This document shows positions 7,498-15,228 of a DNA stretch of 20,338 nucleotides, piece after piece. This stretch comes from Akkermansia sp. (GTDB lineage: Bacteria > Verrucomicrobiota > Verrucomicrobiia > Verrucomicrobiales > Akkermansiaceae), in NCBI GenBank assembly GCA_020047775.1, contig JAIFNK010000306.1:1-20338 (forward strand), read 5' to 3'. The notes under the pieces were generated by a model that was given only the letters and a program-made list of their open reading frames with translations, was not told the DNA's origin and searched no databases. Position 1 is the stretch's first letter; each line of letters starts with the position of its first letter. The position numbers and the translations under genes were made by a program.

Positions 7498-7513
7498 AGC
7501 AAAGCGCGTGCCA
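7498..7513 (-). promoter_or_regulatory. Sigma-54 promoter (-24/-12), facing the LysR gene
   Basis: On the minus strand TGGCACG-CGCT-TTGCT is a perfect match to the sigma-54 consensus TGGCACG-N4-TTGCW, with GG and GC separated by ten bases. The predicted start of transcription is near 7487. Sigma-54 (RpoN) promoters need an AAA+ activator; none is encoded in the window. The match implies that the regulator gene itself is under nitrogen-type control. Confidence 0.75.
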
Positions 7514-7561
7514 AACCCCGCCCGGCGCTTGATCCGCCGCTTCCTCTCCGGTGAGTCATCG

Positions 7562-7574
7562 TGAATCGATTTCA
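7562..7574. promoter_or_regulatory. T-N11-A dyad, copy 2 (one mismatch)
   Basis: TGAAT-CGA-TTTCA repeats the dyad found at 7464-7476 with one arm mismatch; with the preceding ATCG the two copies share 14 of 17 bases. It lies between the two divergent sigma-54 promoters, about 45-57 bases before the predicted urtA transcription start. It is a candidate binding site for the LysR protein or a sigma-54 activator. Confidence 0.5.
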
Positions 7575-7592
7575 ACTCCACCCCAGACCACA

Positions 7593-7608
7593 TGGCACAG
7601 GCGGTGCA
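7593..7608 (+). promoter_or_regulatory. Sigma-54 promoter (-24/-12), facing urtA
   Basis: TGGCAC-AGGCG-GTGCA matches the consensus TGGCAC-N5-TTGCW at all but one position and keeps the invariant GG-N10-GC. Transcription would begin near 7619, giving a leader of about 60 bases before the urtA ATG. This suits a nitrogen-scavenging operon. Confidence 0.65.
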
Positions 7609-7677
7609 ATAACCTCCCCTGTCGCGGAACTATCAGAAACGACTTCCGCGACCACTGCCACACAACGACTCCGAACC

Positions 7678-8904
7678 ATGAAACTAAAATCACTAAGCCA
7701 CCACTTCCTGAAGGTCGCCGCCCTCGCTCTCGCGACGGCCACGGCGACCGCTCAGGACAAGCTCCCGACCGCCCAGGTCAACACCACCGGTCTGGCCGTC
7801 ACCGATGACACGGTGACTGTCGGCCAGTTGCACTCCGCCACCGGCACCATGGCCATCAGCGAAACCGGCTCCATCCAGGCCGAACAGCTCGCCATCGACC
7901 AGATCAACGCCGCGGGCGGGGTTCTCGGCCGTCAAATCAAGGTCATCAAGGAAGACGGCGCGAGTGATTGGCCGACCTTCGCGGAAAAAGCCAAAAAGCT
8001 GCTCGTCAGCGACAAGGTCGGCACCGTCTTCGGCTGCTGGACCTCCGCCTCCCGCAAGGCCGTGCTTCCGGTCTTCGAAAAGGAAAACGGGATGCTCTAC
8101 TACCCGACCTTCTACGAGGGTCTCGAGCAATCCAAGAACGTGATCTACACCGGCCAGGAAGCCACCCAGCAGATCATCGCCGGCCTCGACTGGATCGCCA
8201 AGGAGAAGAAGGCCAAGACCTTCTATCTGATCGGTTCCGACTACATCTGGCCGCGCACCTCGATGAAGATCGCCCGCAAGCACATTGAGAACGTTCTCAA
8301 GGGCACGGTGGTCGGAGAAGAGTTCTACGCCCTCGGCAGCACTTCGTTCGGATCGCTCATCAACAAGATCAAGCTCAAGAAGCCTGACGTGATTTACGCC
8401 GCCGTCGTCGGTGGTTCGAATGTCTCGTTCTACAAACAACTCGCCGCTGCGGGCATCAACGCGTCCAAGCAAACGCTCCTCACCATCTCGGTGACCGAGG
8501 ACGAAGTGCTCGGAATCGGCGGGGAAAACCTCGCCGGCTTCTACTCGGCGATGAAATACTTCCAAAGCCTCGACAACCCGAACAACGTTGAATTCGTCAA
8601 GGCCTTCAAAGCCAAATACGGCAAGGACAGCGTGATCGGCGACGTCACCCAGGCGGGCTATCTCGGCCCATGGCTGTGGAAGGCAGCGGTCGAAAAAGCC
8701 AAGAGCTTCGACATCGACAAAATCGTCGAAGCCTCACCCGGCCTCGAACTGACCACCGCGCCCGAAGGCTACGTGAAACTCCACCCGAACCATCACCTCT
8801 GGAGCAAGCTCCGGATCGGCCAATGGCAGAAGGACGGACAAGCCAAGGTGCTCTATGAATCCGAACTCATCGAGCCGGATCCATTCCCGAAAGGCTATCA
8901 GTAA
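7678..8904 (+). CDS. urtA: Urea/short-chain amide ABC transporter substrate-binding protein UrtA (FmdD-like)
   Basis: This 408-residue protein is the periplasmic receptor that delivers urea or a small amide to the UrtBCDE permease. ATG 7678 begins a signal peptide (MKLKSLSHHFLKVAALALATATATA, then QDK); a longer in-frame start at 7561 would spoil it and lies upstream of the predicted promoter. Family landmarks are VTVGQLHSATGTMAISETG, then AGGVLGRQIKVIKEDGASD and YYPTFYEGLEQSKNVIYTG. Canonical UrtA tends to read QYEG...YTGAAPNQQ here, while this protein has FYEG...YTGQEATQQ; with a formamidase in the operon, this suggests an amide such as formamide as substrate (the Methylophilus FmdD role) rather than, or in addition to, urea. 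It is first gene of the urtABCDE-fmdAB operon, behind a sigma-54 promoter. Two hairpins separate it from urtB. No Shine-Dalgarno sequence is seen. Confidence 0.92.
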   Translation: MKLKSLSHHFLKVAALALATATATAQDKLPTAQVNTTGLAVTDDTVTVGQLHSATGTMAISETGSIQAEQLAIDQINAAGGVLGRQIKVIKEDGASDWPTFAEKAKKLLVSDKVGTVFGCWTSASRKAVLPVFEKENGMLYYPTFYEGLEQSKNVIYTGQEATQQIIAGLDWIAKEKKAKTFYLIGSDYIWPRTSMKIARKHIENVLKGTVVGEEFYALGSTSFGSLINKIKLKKPDVIYAAVVGGSNVSFYKQLAAAGINASKQTLLTISVTEDEVLGIGGENLAGFYSAMKYFQSLDNPNNVEFVKAFKAKYGKDSVIGDVTQAGYLGPWLWKAAVEKAKSFDIDKIVEASPGLELTTAPEGYVKLHPNHHLWSKLRIGQWQKDGQAKVLYESELIEPDPFPKGYQ

Positions 8905-8913
8905 TCGTTTTCA

Positions 8914-8929
8914 GACTCTCGTCAGAGTC
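8914..8929 (+). other. Short hairpin in the urtA-urtB gap
   Basis: GACTCT-CGTC-AGAGTC is a perfect six-base-pair stem with a four-base loop just after the urtA stop. It has no T-run after it. With the larger hairpin downstream it may stabilise the 3' end of a urtA-only transcript. Confidence 0.45.
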
Positions 8930-8941
8930 CAGCTATAACCC

Positions 8942-8974
8942 GGAGGGCCGGGTAGTTTCCGGCCCTCCCCTTTT
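8942..8974 (+). terminator. Strong hairpin followed by CCTTTT between urtA and urtB: attenuator or partial terminator
   Basis: GGAGGGCCGG (8942-8951) pairs perfectly with CCGGCCCTCC (8959-8968) across a seven-base loop, and CC then TTTT follow. The stem is very stable; the T-run is short, so termination would be incomplete. Such an element between a binding-protein gene and its permease genes is a common means of making more binding protein than permease. Confidence 0.6.
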
Positions 8975-9016
8975 CCCGCAAGGGAACCTTTCCAAACTTT
9001 CGAAACGCCTGATTTT

Positions 9017-9943
9017 ATGGGAGAATACACCAGCGAAGAATTACAAAGCATTTTCATCATGCAGGGCTTCTCAGGCCTCAGCCTGTTCAGCGTCCTCCTG
9101 CTCATGGGCCTCGGCCTGGCACTGATTTTCGGCCAGATGGGCGTCATCAACATGGCTCACGGCGAGTTCATGGCCCTCGGCGCCTACACGGTCTATTTCT
9201 GCTCCCACCTCACGGAAACCTACGCCCCGACATTCGGCCCCTACTACTTCGTCGCCGCCATCGGGCTGGCATTCGTCGTCTGCGCCGCTCTTGGCGCGCT
9301 GGTCGAGTGGCTGATGATACGACACCTTTACCACCGACCGTTAGACACCCTGCTCGCGACGTGGGGACTCAGCCTGATTCTCCAGCAATCCTACCGCTCC
9401 ATCTTCGGCGCGCGTGAGGTCACCCCCACCCTGCCCGAGTGGCTCATGGGTTCCTACAACGTGAAGGAAGGCCTCGACATCCCGATCAACGGCATGTTTG
9501 TGCTCGGTCTTTCCATCGTGGTCACCATCGCTCTGATCACTTTCATGTATCGCTCCGCCTTCGGTCTCCGCCTCCGGGCCACGGTGCAGAACCGCAAGAT
9601 GAGCGCCGCCGTCGGCATCAACACCGGCAAGGTGGACCGCCTCGCTTTCGCCCTCGGCTGCGGCATCGCCGGCATCGCCGGTGCGGCCTTCACCACCATC
9701 GGCTCGACCGGTCCTGACAGCGGCAGCCGCTACATCGTGGATGCCTTCCTCGTCGTGGTCTCCGGAGGAACCGCCAGCCTGCTAGGTTGCCTCGCGTCCG
9801 CCTTCGGCATCGCCCAGGCCCAGTCGATCCTCGAGTTCTTCCTGGAAGGCACCAAGGGCAAGGTCGCCACCCTGCTGGTCATCGTCATCGCCCTGATGAT
9901 CCGCCCGCAAGGCCTCTTCCCGAGCAAAGTCCGCGGCAACTGA
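9017..9943 (+). CDS. urtB: Urea/amide ABC transporter permease UrtB
   Basis: This 308-residue inner-membrane protein belongs to the LivH-like permease family and forms one half of the translocation pore with UrtC. Hydrophobic segments fill the chain: about 20-40, 43-65, 77-100, 115-130, 155-180, 205-230, 240-265 and 278-298. Family landmarks include GLGLALIFGQMGVINMAHGEFMALGAY in overlapping parts, and the cytoplasmic coupling loop GLRLRATVQNRKMSAAVGIN that docks on the ATPases. It lacks the long extracytoplasmic N-terminal extension found in some proteobacterial UrtB proteins. It is placed 112 bases after urtA, behind a strong hairpin, and 25 bases before urtC. No Shine-Dalgarno sequence is seen. 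Confidence 0.93.
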   Translation: MGEYTSEELQSIFIMQGFSGLSLFSVLLLMGLGLALIFGQMGVINMAHGEFMALGAYTVYFCSHLTETYAPTFGPYYFVAAIGLAFVVCAALGALVEWLMIRHLYHRPLDTLLATWGLSLILQQSYRSIFGAREVTPTLPEWLMGSYNVKEGLDIPINGMFVLGLSIVVTIALITFMYRSAFGLRLRATVQNRKMSAAVGINTGKVDRLAFALGCGIAGIAGAAFTTIGSTGPDSGSRYIVDAFLVVVSGGTASLLGCLASAFGIAQAQSILEFFLEGTKGKVATLLVIVIALMIRPQGLFPSKVRGN

Positions 9944-9968
9944 CCGCCAACCTATCACCCACAAAGTC

Positions 9969-11123
9969 ATGCCATTATTGTTTCGCACCCTGTTCAAAAC
10001 CCGCGGAGAGGCGCTCGCCTTCGGAGGGTTCCTCCTCCTCTTGTTAGTCGTACTCCCGCTGGCGCTCCCTGTCTTCCGACTCAATCTTGTCGGAAAGTAC
10101 CTGACCTTCGGCTTCGTCGCCATCGGCCTGGTCCTTCTCTGGGGCCGCTGCGGCATCCTCAGCCTCGGCCAGGGCGTGTTTTTCGGTCTCGGAGGTTACT
10201 GCATGGCGATGTTTCTCAAACTGGAAGCATCCGATCCTGTCACCACCGCCATCCAGTCCACGCCCGGCATCCCGGACTTCATGGACTGGAACCAGATCAC
10301 GAAACTGCCCATGTATTGGGAGCCGTTCAAGAGCCTGCCGTTCACCATTTTCGCGATCTTCGTGGTCCCGGCGGTCATCGCCTTCATCATCGGTTGGGCT
10401 CTGTTCCGGCGCCGCGTCGGCGGTGTTTATTTCGCCATCATCACCCAGTCCATCGCCCTGATCTTTTCGTTAGGAATCGACGGCAACCAGGGCTACACCG
10501 GCGGAAGAAACGGCATCACCGACCTACGCACGCTCTGTGGCTGGGACATCCGCAGCGAGAACGCCCAATACATCCTCTACTTCCTCTGCGTAGTCCTGCT
10601 TTTCACCGTCGCACTGGGAGCGAAATACATCATCAACACCCGCCTCGGCCGCGTGCTCGTCGCCATCCGCGACCGCGAGGACCGGGTGCGCTTCTCGGGA
10701 TACGACGTGGCGATGATCCGCGCCTTCATCTTCGCCTTCGCCGCCATGCTCAGCGGCATCGGGGGCGCGCTCTTCGTCCTGCAAGTCGGCTTCATGTCGC
10801 CGTCCATCGTCGGCATCATCCCATCCATTGAAATGGTCATCTTCACCGCAGTGGGAGGACGCCTGTCAGTTCTCGGTGCCATCCTCGGCTGTCTCATCGT
10901 GAACTTCGGCAAAACGACCTTCTCCGAGGCTTATCCCGACCTCTGGCTCTACCTGATGGGCGGCACATTCATCGCCGTCGTCATGTTCTTCCCGAACGGT
11001 CTCGCCGGACTGTTGGAGAAAATCCCGACCAGCAAAGGCAAGTATGCGGCCCTTTTCGCCCGCTTCAAGAAGACCACCCCGGTCGTAACCACCAAAACCA
11101 CCCCGATCTCCGATGAAAACTGA
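9969..11123 (+). CDS. urtC: Urea/amide ABC transporter permease UrtC
   Basis: This 384-residue LivM-like permease is the second pore subunit. Landmarks are WGRCGILSLGQGVFFGLGGY at about 57-77, YTGGRNGITDL at about 177-187, which is characteristic of UrtC, and the coupling loop GRVLVAIRDREDRVRFSGYD at about 228-247. There are about ten hydrophobic segments. The C-terminal tail is Lys/Thr-rich (KKTTPVVTTKTTPISDEN) and overlaps the urtD start by 11 bases, which suggests translational coupling. The length is normal for the family. Confidence 0.93.
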   Translation: MPLLFRTLFKTRGEALAFGGFLLLLLVVLPLALPVFRLNLVGKYLTFGFVAIGLVLLWGRCGILSLGQGVFFGLGGYCMAMFLKLEASDPVTTAIQSTPGIPDFMDWNQITKLPMYWEPFKSLPFTIFAIFVVPAVIAFIIGWALFRRRVGGVYFAIITQSIALIFSLGIDGNQGYTGGRNGITDLRTLCGWDIRSENAQYILYFLCVVLLFTVALGAKYIINTRLGRVLVAIRDREDRVRFSGYDVAMIRAFIFAFAAMLSGIGGALFVLQVGFMSPSIVGIIPSIEMVIFTAVGGRLSVLGAILGCLIVNFGKTTFSEAYPDLWLYLMGGTFIAVVMFFPNGLAGLLEKIPTSKGKYAALFARFKKTTPVVTTKTTPISDEN

Positions 11124-11859
11124 TCACGACAACGTCCTCGAAGTGGAGGATCTCGGCGTCTCGTTCGACGGATTCAAAGCGGTCGACGGCTTCAACTTCT
11201 ACCTCGCCCAAAACCACGTGCACGTCATCATCGGCCCTAACGGAGCCGGCAAGACCACCGTGCTGGACCTCATTTGCGGCAAGACGCTCGCCACCAGCGG
11301 CAGCATCAAGTTCAAGGGCAAGGAGCTCCGCGGCGTCCGCGAATACCGGATCGTCCGCGCCGGTATCGGCCGGAAATTCCAGAACCCGTCGATTTACGAA
11401 AACCTCACTGTTTTCGAAAACCTCGAACTCTCCCACCCCACCGGCCGCGGCGTGATCGGCTGCCTGATGTTCCGCCGCACTGCGTCCATCAAGAAACAGT
11501 GCGATGACGTGGCCGAGCAGATCGGCCTGGCCGACAAGCTCGACACCGAGGCCGGCATCCTCAGTCACGGCCAGAAACAGTGGTTGGAAATCGGCATGCT
11601 GCTCATGCAGGATCCGGAGATCATCATGCTCGACGAGCCGGTCGCCGGCATGAGCGTGCGCGAACGCACCGAGACCGCCCTGCTCATCCGCAAGATCTCC
11701 AAGGACCGCTCGGTCATCGTCATCGAGCACGACATGGAGTTCGTCCGGGAAATCGCCGACCGCGTCACCGTCATGCACCTCGGCAAGATCCTCGCGGAGG
11801 GATCCATGGAGAAAGTCAGCCAGGATCCCAAAGTCATCGAAGTTTACATCGGACACTAA
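11113..11859 (+). CDS. urtD: Urea/amide ABC transporter ATP-binding protein UrtD
   Basis: This 248-residue ATPase of the LivG type drives the transporter from the cytoplasmic side. Walker A is GPNGAGKT (41-48), the ABC signature is LSHGQKQ (150-156), Walker B is IIMLDEP (170-176), and the switch histidine is His206 in IVIEHDMEF. The signature has SHGQKQ rather than SGGQ, which is usual in UrtD and helps to tell it from LivG. Its start lies inside the end of urtC, and urtE begins four bases after its stop, so the three are tightly coupled. Confidence 0.94.
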   Translation: MKTDHDNVLEVEDLGVSFDGFKAVDGFNFYLAQNHVHVIIGPNGAGKTTVLDLICGKTLATSGSIKFKGKELRGVREYRIVRAGIGRKFQNPSIYENLTVFENLELSHPTGRGVIGCLMFRRTASIKKQCDDVAEQIGLADKLDTEAGILSHGQKQWLEIGMLLMQDPEIIMLDEPVAGMSVRERTETALLIRKISKDRSVIVIEHDMEFVREIADRVTVMHLGKILAEGSMEKVSQDPKVIEVYIGH

Positions 11860-11863
11860 CATC

Positions 11864-12553
11864 ATGATCTCAGTCACCAACCTCCAGGTCTGTTACGGAC
11901 AAAGCGTCGTCATCCCCGACATGAGCTTCACCGCGCCGCAGGGCGAGATCCTCGGCATCATCGGACGCAACGGCATGGGCAAAAGCACGCTCTTCCGGTC
12001 GCTCATCGGCATGATCCTGACCCGCTCGGGAACGATCACCCTCAACGGCAAGGAAATCACCAACCAACCGTCCCACCGCCGGGTCGCGCAGGGAGTCGCG
12101 TTCGTGCCCCAGGGCCGGATGATTTTCCCCTACCTCACGGTTTATGAAAACCTCATCTCCGGCGTCGCGGGCAATGTCAGCTACGACTCCGTCGAGGAGA
12201 TCTACGCGCTTTTCCCCGTCCTGAGGGACATGCGCAAGCGCAAGGGCGGCAATCTATCCGGCGGCCAGCAGCAGCAGCTCGCCATCGGCCGCGCGCTGAT
12301 GACCAACCCCAGCGTGCTCCTGCTCGACGAGCCGACCGAAGGCATCCAGCCCTCCATCATCAAGGACATTTCCCGCAGCCTGCGCGAAATCCGCGATATG
12401 CGGAAACTCACCATCGTCGTCAGCGAGCAAGTCCTCAGCTTCGTGCTCGATACCTGCGACAACATCATGGTCATCGATAAGGGAAAGCTCATCCGCGAGG
12501 ACCGCCGCGCCGATGTGAATTCCGACCAGATCAAAGCCATGCTCGCCGTTTGA
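11864..12553 (+). CDS. urtE: Urea/amide ABC transporter ATP-binding protein UrtE
   Basis: This 229-residue ATPase of the LivF type pairs with UrtD. Walker A is GRNGMGKS (34-41), the signature is LSGGQQQ (131-137) and Walker B is VLLLDE (151-156). The usual switch histidine is replaced by Gln in VVSEQVLSF, as is common in LivF/UrtE proteins, so it is not a defect. The gene follows urtD by four bases and precedes fmdA by 36 bases of A/C-rich, probably unstructured leader without a Shine-Dalgarno sequence. Confidence 0.94.
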   Translation: MISVTNLQVCYGQSVVIPDMSFTAPQGEILGIIGRNGMGKSTLFRSLIGMILTRSGTITLNGKEITNQPSHRRVAQGVAFVPQGRMIFPYLTVYENLISGVAGNVSYDSVEEIYALFPVLRDMRKRKGGNLSGGQQQQLAIGRALMTNPSVLLLDEPTEGIQPSIIKDISRSLREIRDMRKLTIVVSEQVLSFVLDTCDNIMVIDKGKLIREDRRADVNSDQIKAMLAV

Positions 12554-12589
12554 AAACCTTTCTCCCAACCCCAAACCTAACACAACAAC

Positions 12590-13810
12590 ATGAAGACACT
12601 GATCAAAGTTGACCTCGACGCCACCCCGGAATCCCAGGACTACCTTCACAACCGCTGGCACCCGGATATCCCCATGGTGGCGATGGTCAATCCCGGCGAC
12701 GAGTTCCGCGTCGAGTGCATCGACTGGACCGGCGGCCAGATCAAAAACAACGACGACGCCACCGACATCGACGTGGTTGACCTCACCAAGGTCCACTACC
12801 TCTCCGGCCCCATCGGCGTGCACGGCGCGGAGCCGGGCGACCTGCTGGTGGTGGACATCCTCGACGTGGGCGTGCTCGACAAATACCAATGGGGCTTCAC
12901 CGGACTCTTCTCCAAACTCAACGGCGGCGGATTTCTAACCGACCACTATCCGGACGCCCGCAAGGCCTGCTGGGACTTCCACGGCATCTATACCTCGTCG
13001 CGCCACATCCCTAACGTCGAGTTCGCCGGCATCATGCACCCGGGCCTCATCGGTTGTTTGCCGTCCAAGGATATGCTCAACACCTGGAACACCCGGGAAA
13101 AGGAGCTCTTCGACACCGATCCCGAGCGCGTCCCGCCGCTTTGCGCGCTGCCCTCCGCCGGCACCGCCCACATGGGACGCATGACCGGCGCCGCCCGTGA
13201 CGCCGCCGCCGCAGAAGGTGCCCGCACCGTGCCCCCGCGGGAACACGGTGGAAACTGCGACATCAAGAACCTCACCAAGGGATCCAAAGTCTATTTCCCC
13301 GTCTATGTCAAAGACGGCGGCCTCTCGATGGGTGACATCCACTTCAGCCAGGGCGACGGCGAAATCACCTTCTGCGGTGCCATCGAAATGGCGGGTTACC
13401 TCGACATCCGCGTCAGCGTGCTCAAGGGCGGCATGGAAAAATACGCCATCCGCAACCCGCTGTTCATCCCGAGCCCGCTCACCCCTAACTACAAGCGCCA
13501 CATCATTTTCGAAGGCATCTCGGTGGATGAGGCGGGCAAGCAGCACTACCTCGATCCGTTCGTTTCCTACAAGATGGCCTGCCTCAACGCCATCGAGTAC
13601 ATGAAGAAATTCGGTTATACCGGCGAGCAGGCCTACGCCATCCTCGGCACCGCCCCGGTGGAAGGCCACATCAGCGGCATCGTCGATATTCCCAACGCCT
13701 GCGCCACCCTCTGGCTGCCGACGGAAATCTTCGACTTCGACATCATGCCGAACGCGAATGGTCCGACGAAGAGCGTCACGCCCGGATTCGACCTCGCCAA
13801 AGTGTTATAG
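12590..13810 (+). CDS. fmdA: Formamidase (acetamidase/formamidase family)
   Basis: This 406-residue enzyme should hydrolyse formamide, and possibly other short amides, to ammonia and the acid (formate). It matches the FmdA family along its whole length, which is close to the usual 400-410 residues. Landmarks include NRWHPDIPMVAMVNPGDEFRVE in its N-terminal part, IGVHGAEPGDLLVVDIL (75-91), VEFAGIMHPGLIGCLPS (143-159), PPREHGGNCDIKNL (215-228) and GDIHFSQGDGEI (248-259). There is no signal peptide, so it acts in the cytoplasm on substrate imported by UrtABCDE. Its place behind the transporter genes, with fmdB 12 bases downstream, mirrors the fmd cluster described in Methylophilus methylotrophus. 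No urease genes are visible, which favours amide over urea as the physiological substrate. Acetamide hydrolysis cannot be ruled out from sequence. Confidence 0.94.
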   Translation: MKTLIKVDLDATPESQDYLHNRWHPDIPMVAMVNPGDEFRVECIDWTGGQIKNNDDATDIDVVDLTKVHYLSGPIGVHGAEPGDLLVVDILDVGVLDKYQWGFTGLFSKLNGGGFLTDHYPDARKACWDFHGIYTSSRHIPNVEFAGIMHPGLIGCLPSKDMLNTWNTREKELFDTDPERVPPLCALPSAGTAHMGRMTGAARDAAAAEGARTVPPREHGGNCDIKNLTKGSKVYFPVYVKDGGLSMGDIHFSQGDGEITFCGAIEMAGYLDIRVSVLKGGMEKYAIRNPLFIPSPLTPNYKRHIIFEGISVDEAGKQHYLDPFVSYKMACLNAIEYMKKFGYTGEQAYAILGTAPVEGHISGIVDIPNACATLWLPTEIFDFDIMPNANGPTKSVTPGFDLAKVL

Positions 13811-13822
13811 GAACCCACCGCC

Positions 13823-14167
13823 ATGCCAGTCTATGACTTCTCCTGCCCGGAGTGCGGCGATTTCCGCGCGCTTCTAACCATCGACGAGCGGAACGACCCG
13901 ACACCGTGCCCCGACTGCTCGCGCGTCGGCCAGCGACTCATCCTCGCGCCCAACCTCGCGCTGATGAGTCCGGTGAAACGCAAGGCCCACGCCGTGAACG
14001 AAAAAAGCCGCCACGAGCCGCGGATCAGCAACGCCCACTCCTGTGGCAGCGGTTGCGGTTGCGGCACCACCGGCACCAAGATCCGGCCCACCCGCACCAA
14101 GGAGACCAAGCTCGGCGTCCTCAACTCCCAGAAGCCCAGCGCCCGGCCGTGGATGCTGGGTCACTGA
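13823..14167 (+). CDS. fmdB: FmdB-family zinc-ribbon protein
   Basis: This 114-residue protein opens with MPVYDFSCPECG, the FmdB-type zinc ribbon, with Cys8/Cys11 and Cys29/Cys32 as metal ligands. The remainder is basic and ends in a Cys/His-rich patch (HSCGSGCGCG, about 72-81) that might bind a second metal. FmdB proteins are linked to control of formamidase expression in Methylophilus; the mechanism is not known. The gene follows fmdA by 12 bases and is last in the operon; a weak AGGA lies about ten bases before its start. No T-run terminator is seen after it. Confidence 0.9.
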   Translation: MPVYDFSCPECGDFRALLTIDERNDPTPCPDCSRVGQRLILAPNLALMSPVKRKAHAVNEKSRHEPRISNAHSCGSGCGCGTTGTKIRPTRTKETKLGVLNSQKPSARPWMLGH

Positions 14168-14337
14168 GATCCACGACTGATTCGCCCCGGGGTTCGGGTT
14201 TCAGACTGCAAACGCGCACTGAGACCTGGCCCCGGGCAATTTGCCGCCATCTATTGTTAGTGCGGACCCTGCCCGCCAGCCCCCGGCGCATGGAAGGATT
14301 CCAGTCTTGGTAGATCTGATCAAAAAGTGCATCCCCC

Positions 14338-15213
14338 TCAACGAACCCGATAGAAACCCGGCGGCTTCCCGATCCGCGCCTTGAACAGGCGGGAAAAATA
14401 GTAAACCGACTCGAACCCCAGGCGATCCGCGACTTCCTGGATGCTTTTTCCCACAAGCAATTGCCGCGCGCGGTTCATTTTCATCTCGATGAAATAGTCA
14501 CCGGGAGCACGCCCCGTCACGTTTTTGAACAACCGCCGGAAGGTCGAATAACTGATACCCAGTTCCTGCGCGAGGAGTTGGAGATCGAGCGAGCCTTCCA
14601 AGGCTTCCCGCATCCTCACCAACGTGTGTTTCACGAGCTTCTCGCCATCGGTGAGCCCATGGGTGTCCGAAGCCTTGAGCAGGCTGCGGACCCGCGCGAC
14701 GATCTCCACCGACCGCAGCCCGATGATCGGCTCAAATCCGGGAGCCTCTTCCTGAATCGTGTCCGCGATGTTAAGAAAACACCGCAATAACGGCTCATCC
14801 AGCCCCACCCGCATCACCGGCACGGATGGCAGAAAACCGGATCGGCGGACAGCCTCTTCCAACAGCCCGCCCTCGCTTTCCACCCAATATTCATCCCAGC
14901 CCGTCTCGGAATCCGGTCGGTAGCGGTGCCACACATTCGGGAAAACGATAAAGACCGAACCCGCCGCGACTTCGATTTCCCCCGAGGCCTCCGAATCAAA
15001 CACCCCACGCCCTGCCGTGATGTAAACCCACGTGTAAGCGGACAGTCGCCGGCCATTTTCCCAGGAAAACGCATGATCCTCCGGATGCCCCGGCGGTGGA
15101 TACGGCGTCCGCGGCGGGATGACGCCATGACCGGCATCCAACACCCGTGCGCCCCAATCCGAATCATTGTCCATCCGTGGCAGATAGCGGTAAAAGTTGC
15201 GTCTCGAATTCAT
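14338..15213 (-). CDS. AraC-family transcriptional regulator with cupin-like sensor domain
   Basis: The 291-residue protein has an N-terminal beta-rich sugar-sensing domain of the AraC_binding type (about 30-130; YTWVYITAGRGVFDSEASGEIE in overlapping parts and FPNVWHRYRPDSETGWDEYWV) and a C-terminal pair of helix-turn-helix motifs (about 195-291; LLAQELGISYSTFRRLFKNV and IQEVADRLGFESVYYFSRLF). It probably binds a sugar or glycan breakdown product. It is divergent from an arabinose/fucose-isomerase-like gene, and direct repeats with 21-bp spacing sit 16 bases before its start, so it likely controls that gene and itself. ATG 15213 gives a normal family N-terminus; a second in-frame ATG lies at 15174. 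Confidence 0.9.
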   Translation of the reverse strand: MNSRRNFYRYLPRMDNDSDWGARVLDAGHGVIPPRTPYPPPGHPEDHAFSWENGRRLSAYTWVYITAGRGVFDSEASGEIEVAAGSVFIVFPNVWHRYRPDSETGWDEYWVESEGGLLEEAVRRSGFLPSVPVMRVGLDEPLLRCFLNIADTIQEEAPGFEPIIGLRSVEIVARVRSLLKASDTHGLTDGEKLVKHTLVRMREALEGSLDLQLLAQELGISYSTFRRLFKNVTGRAPGDYFIEMKMNRARQLLVGKSIQEVADRLGFESVYYFSRLFKARIGKPPGFYRVR

Positions 15214-15228
15214 AGCTTCCGGATCCTG

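Noticed and set aside
12421..12450. Missing switch histidine in UrtE as a sign of an inactive ATPase
   Set aside because: Gln at this place is usual in LivF/UrtE proteins, and all other ATPase motifs are intact.
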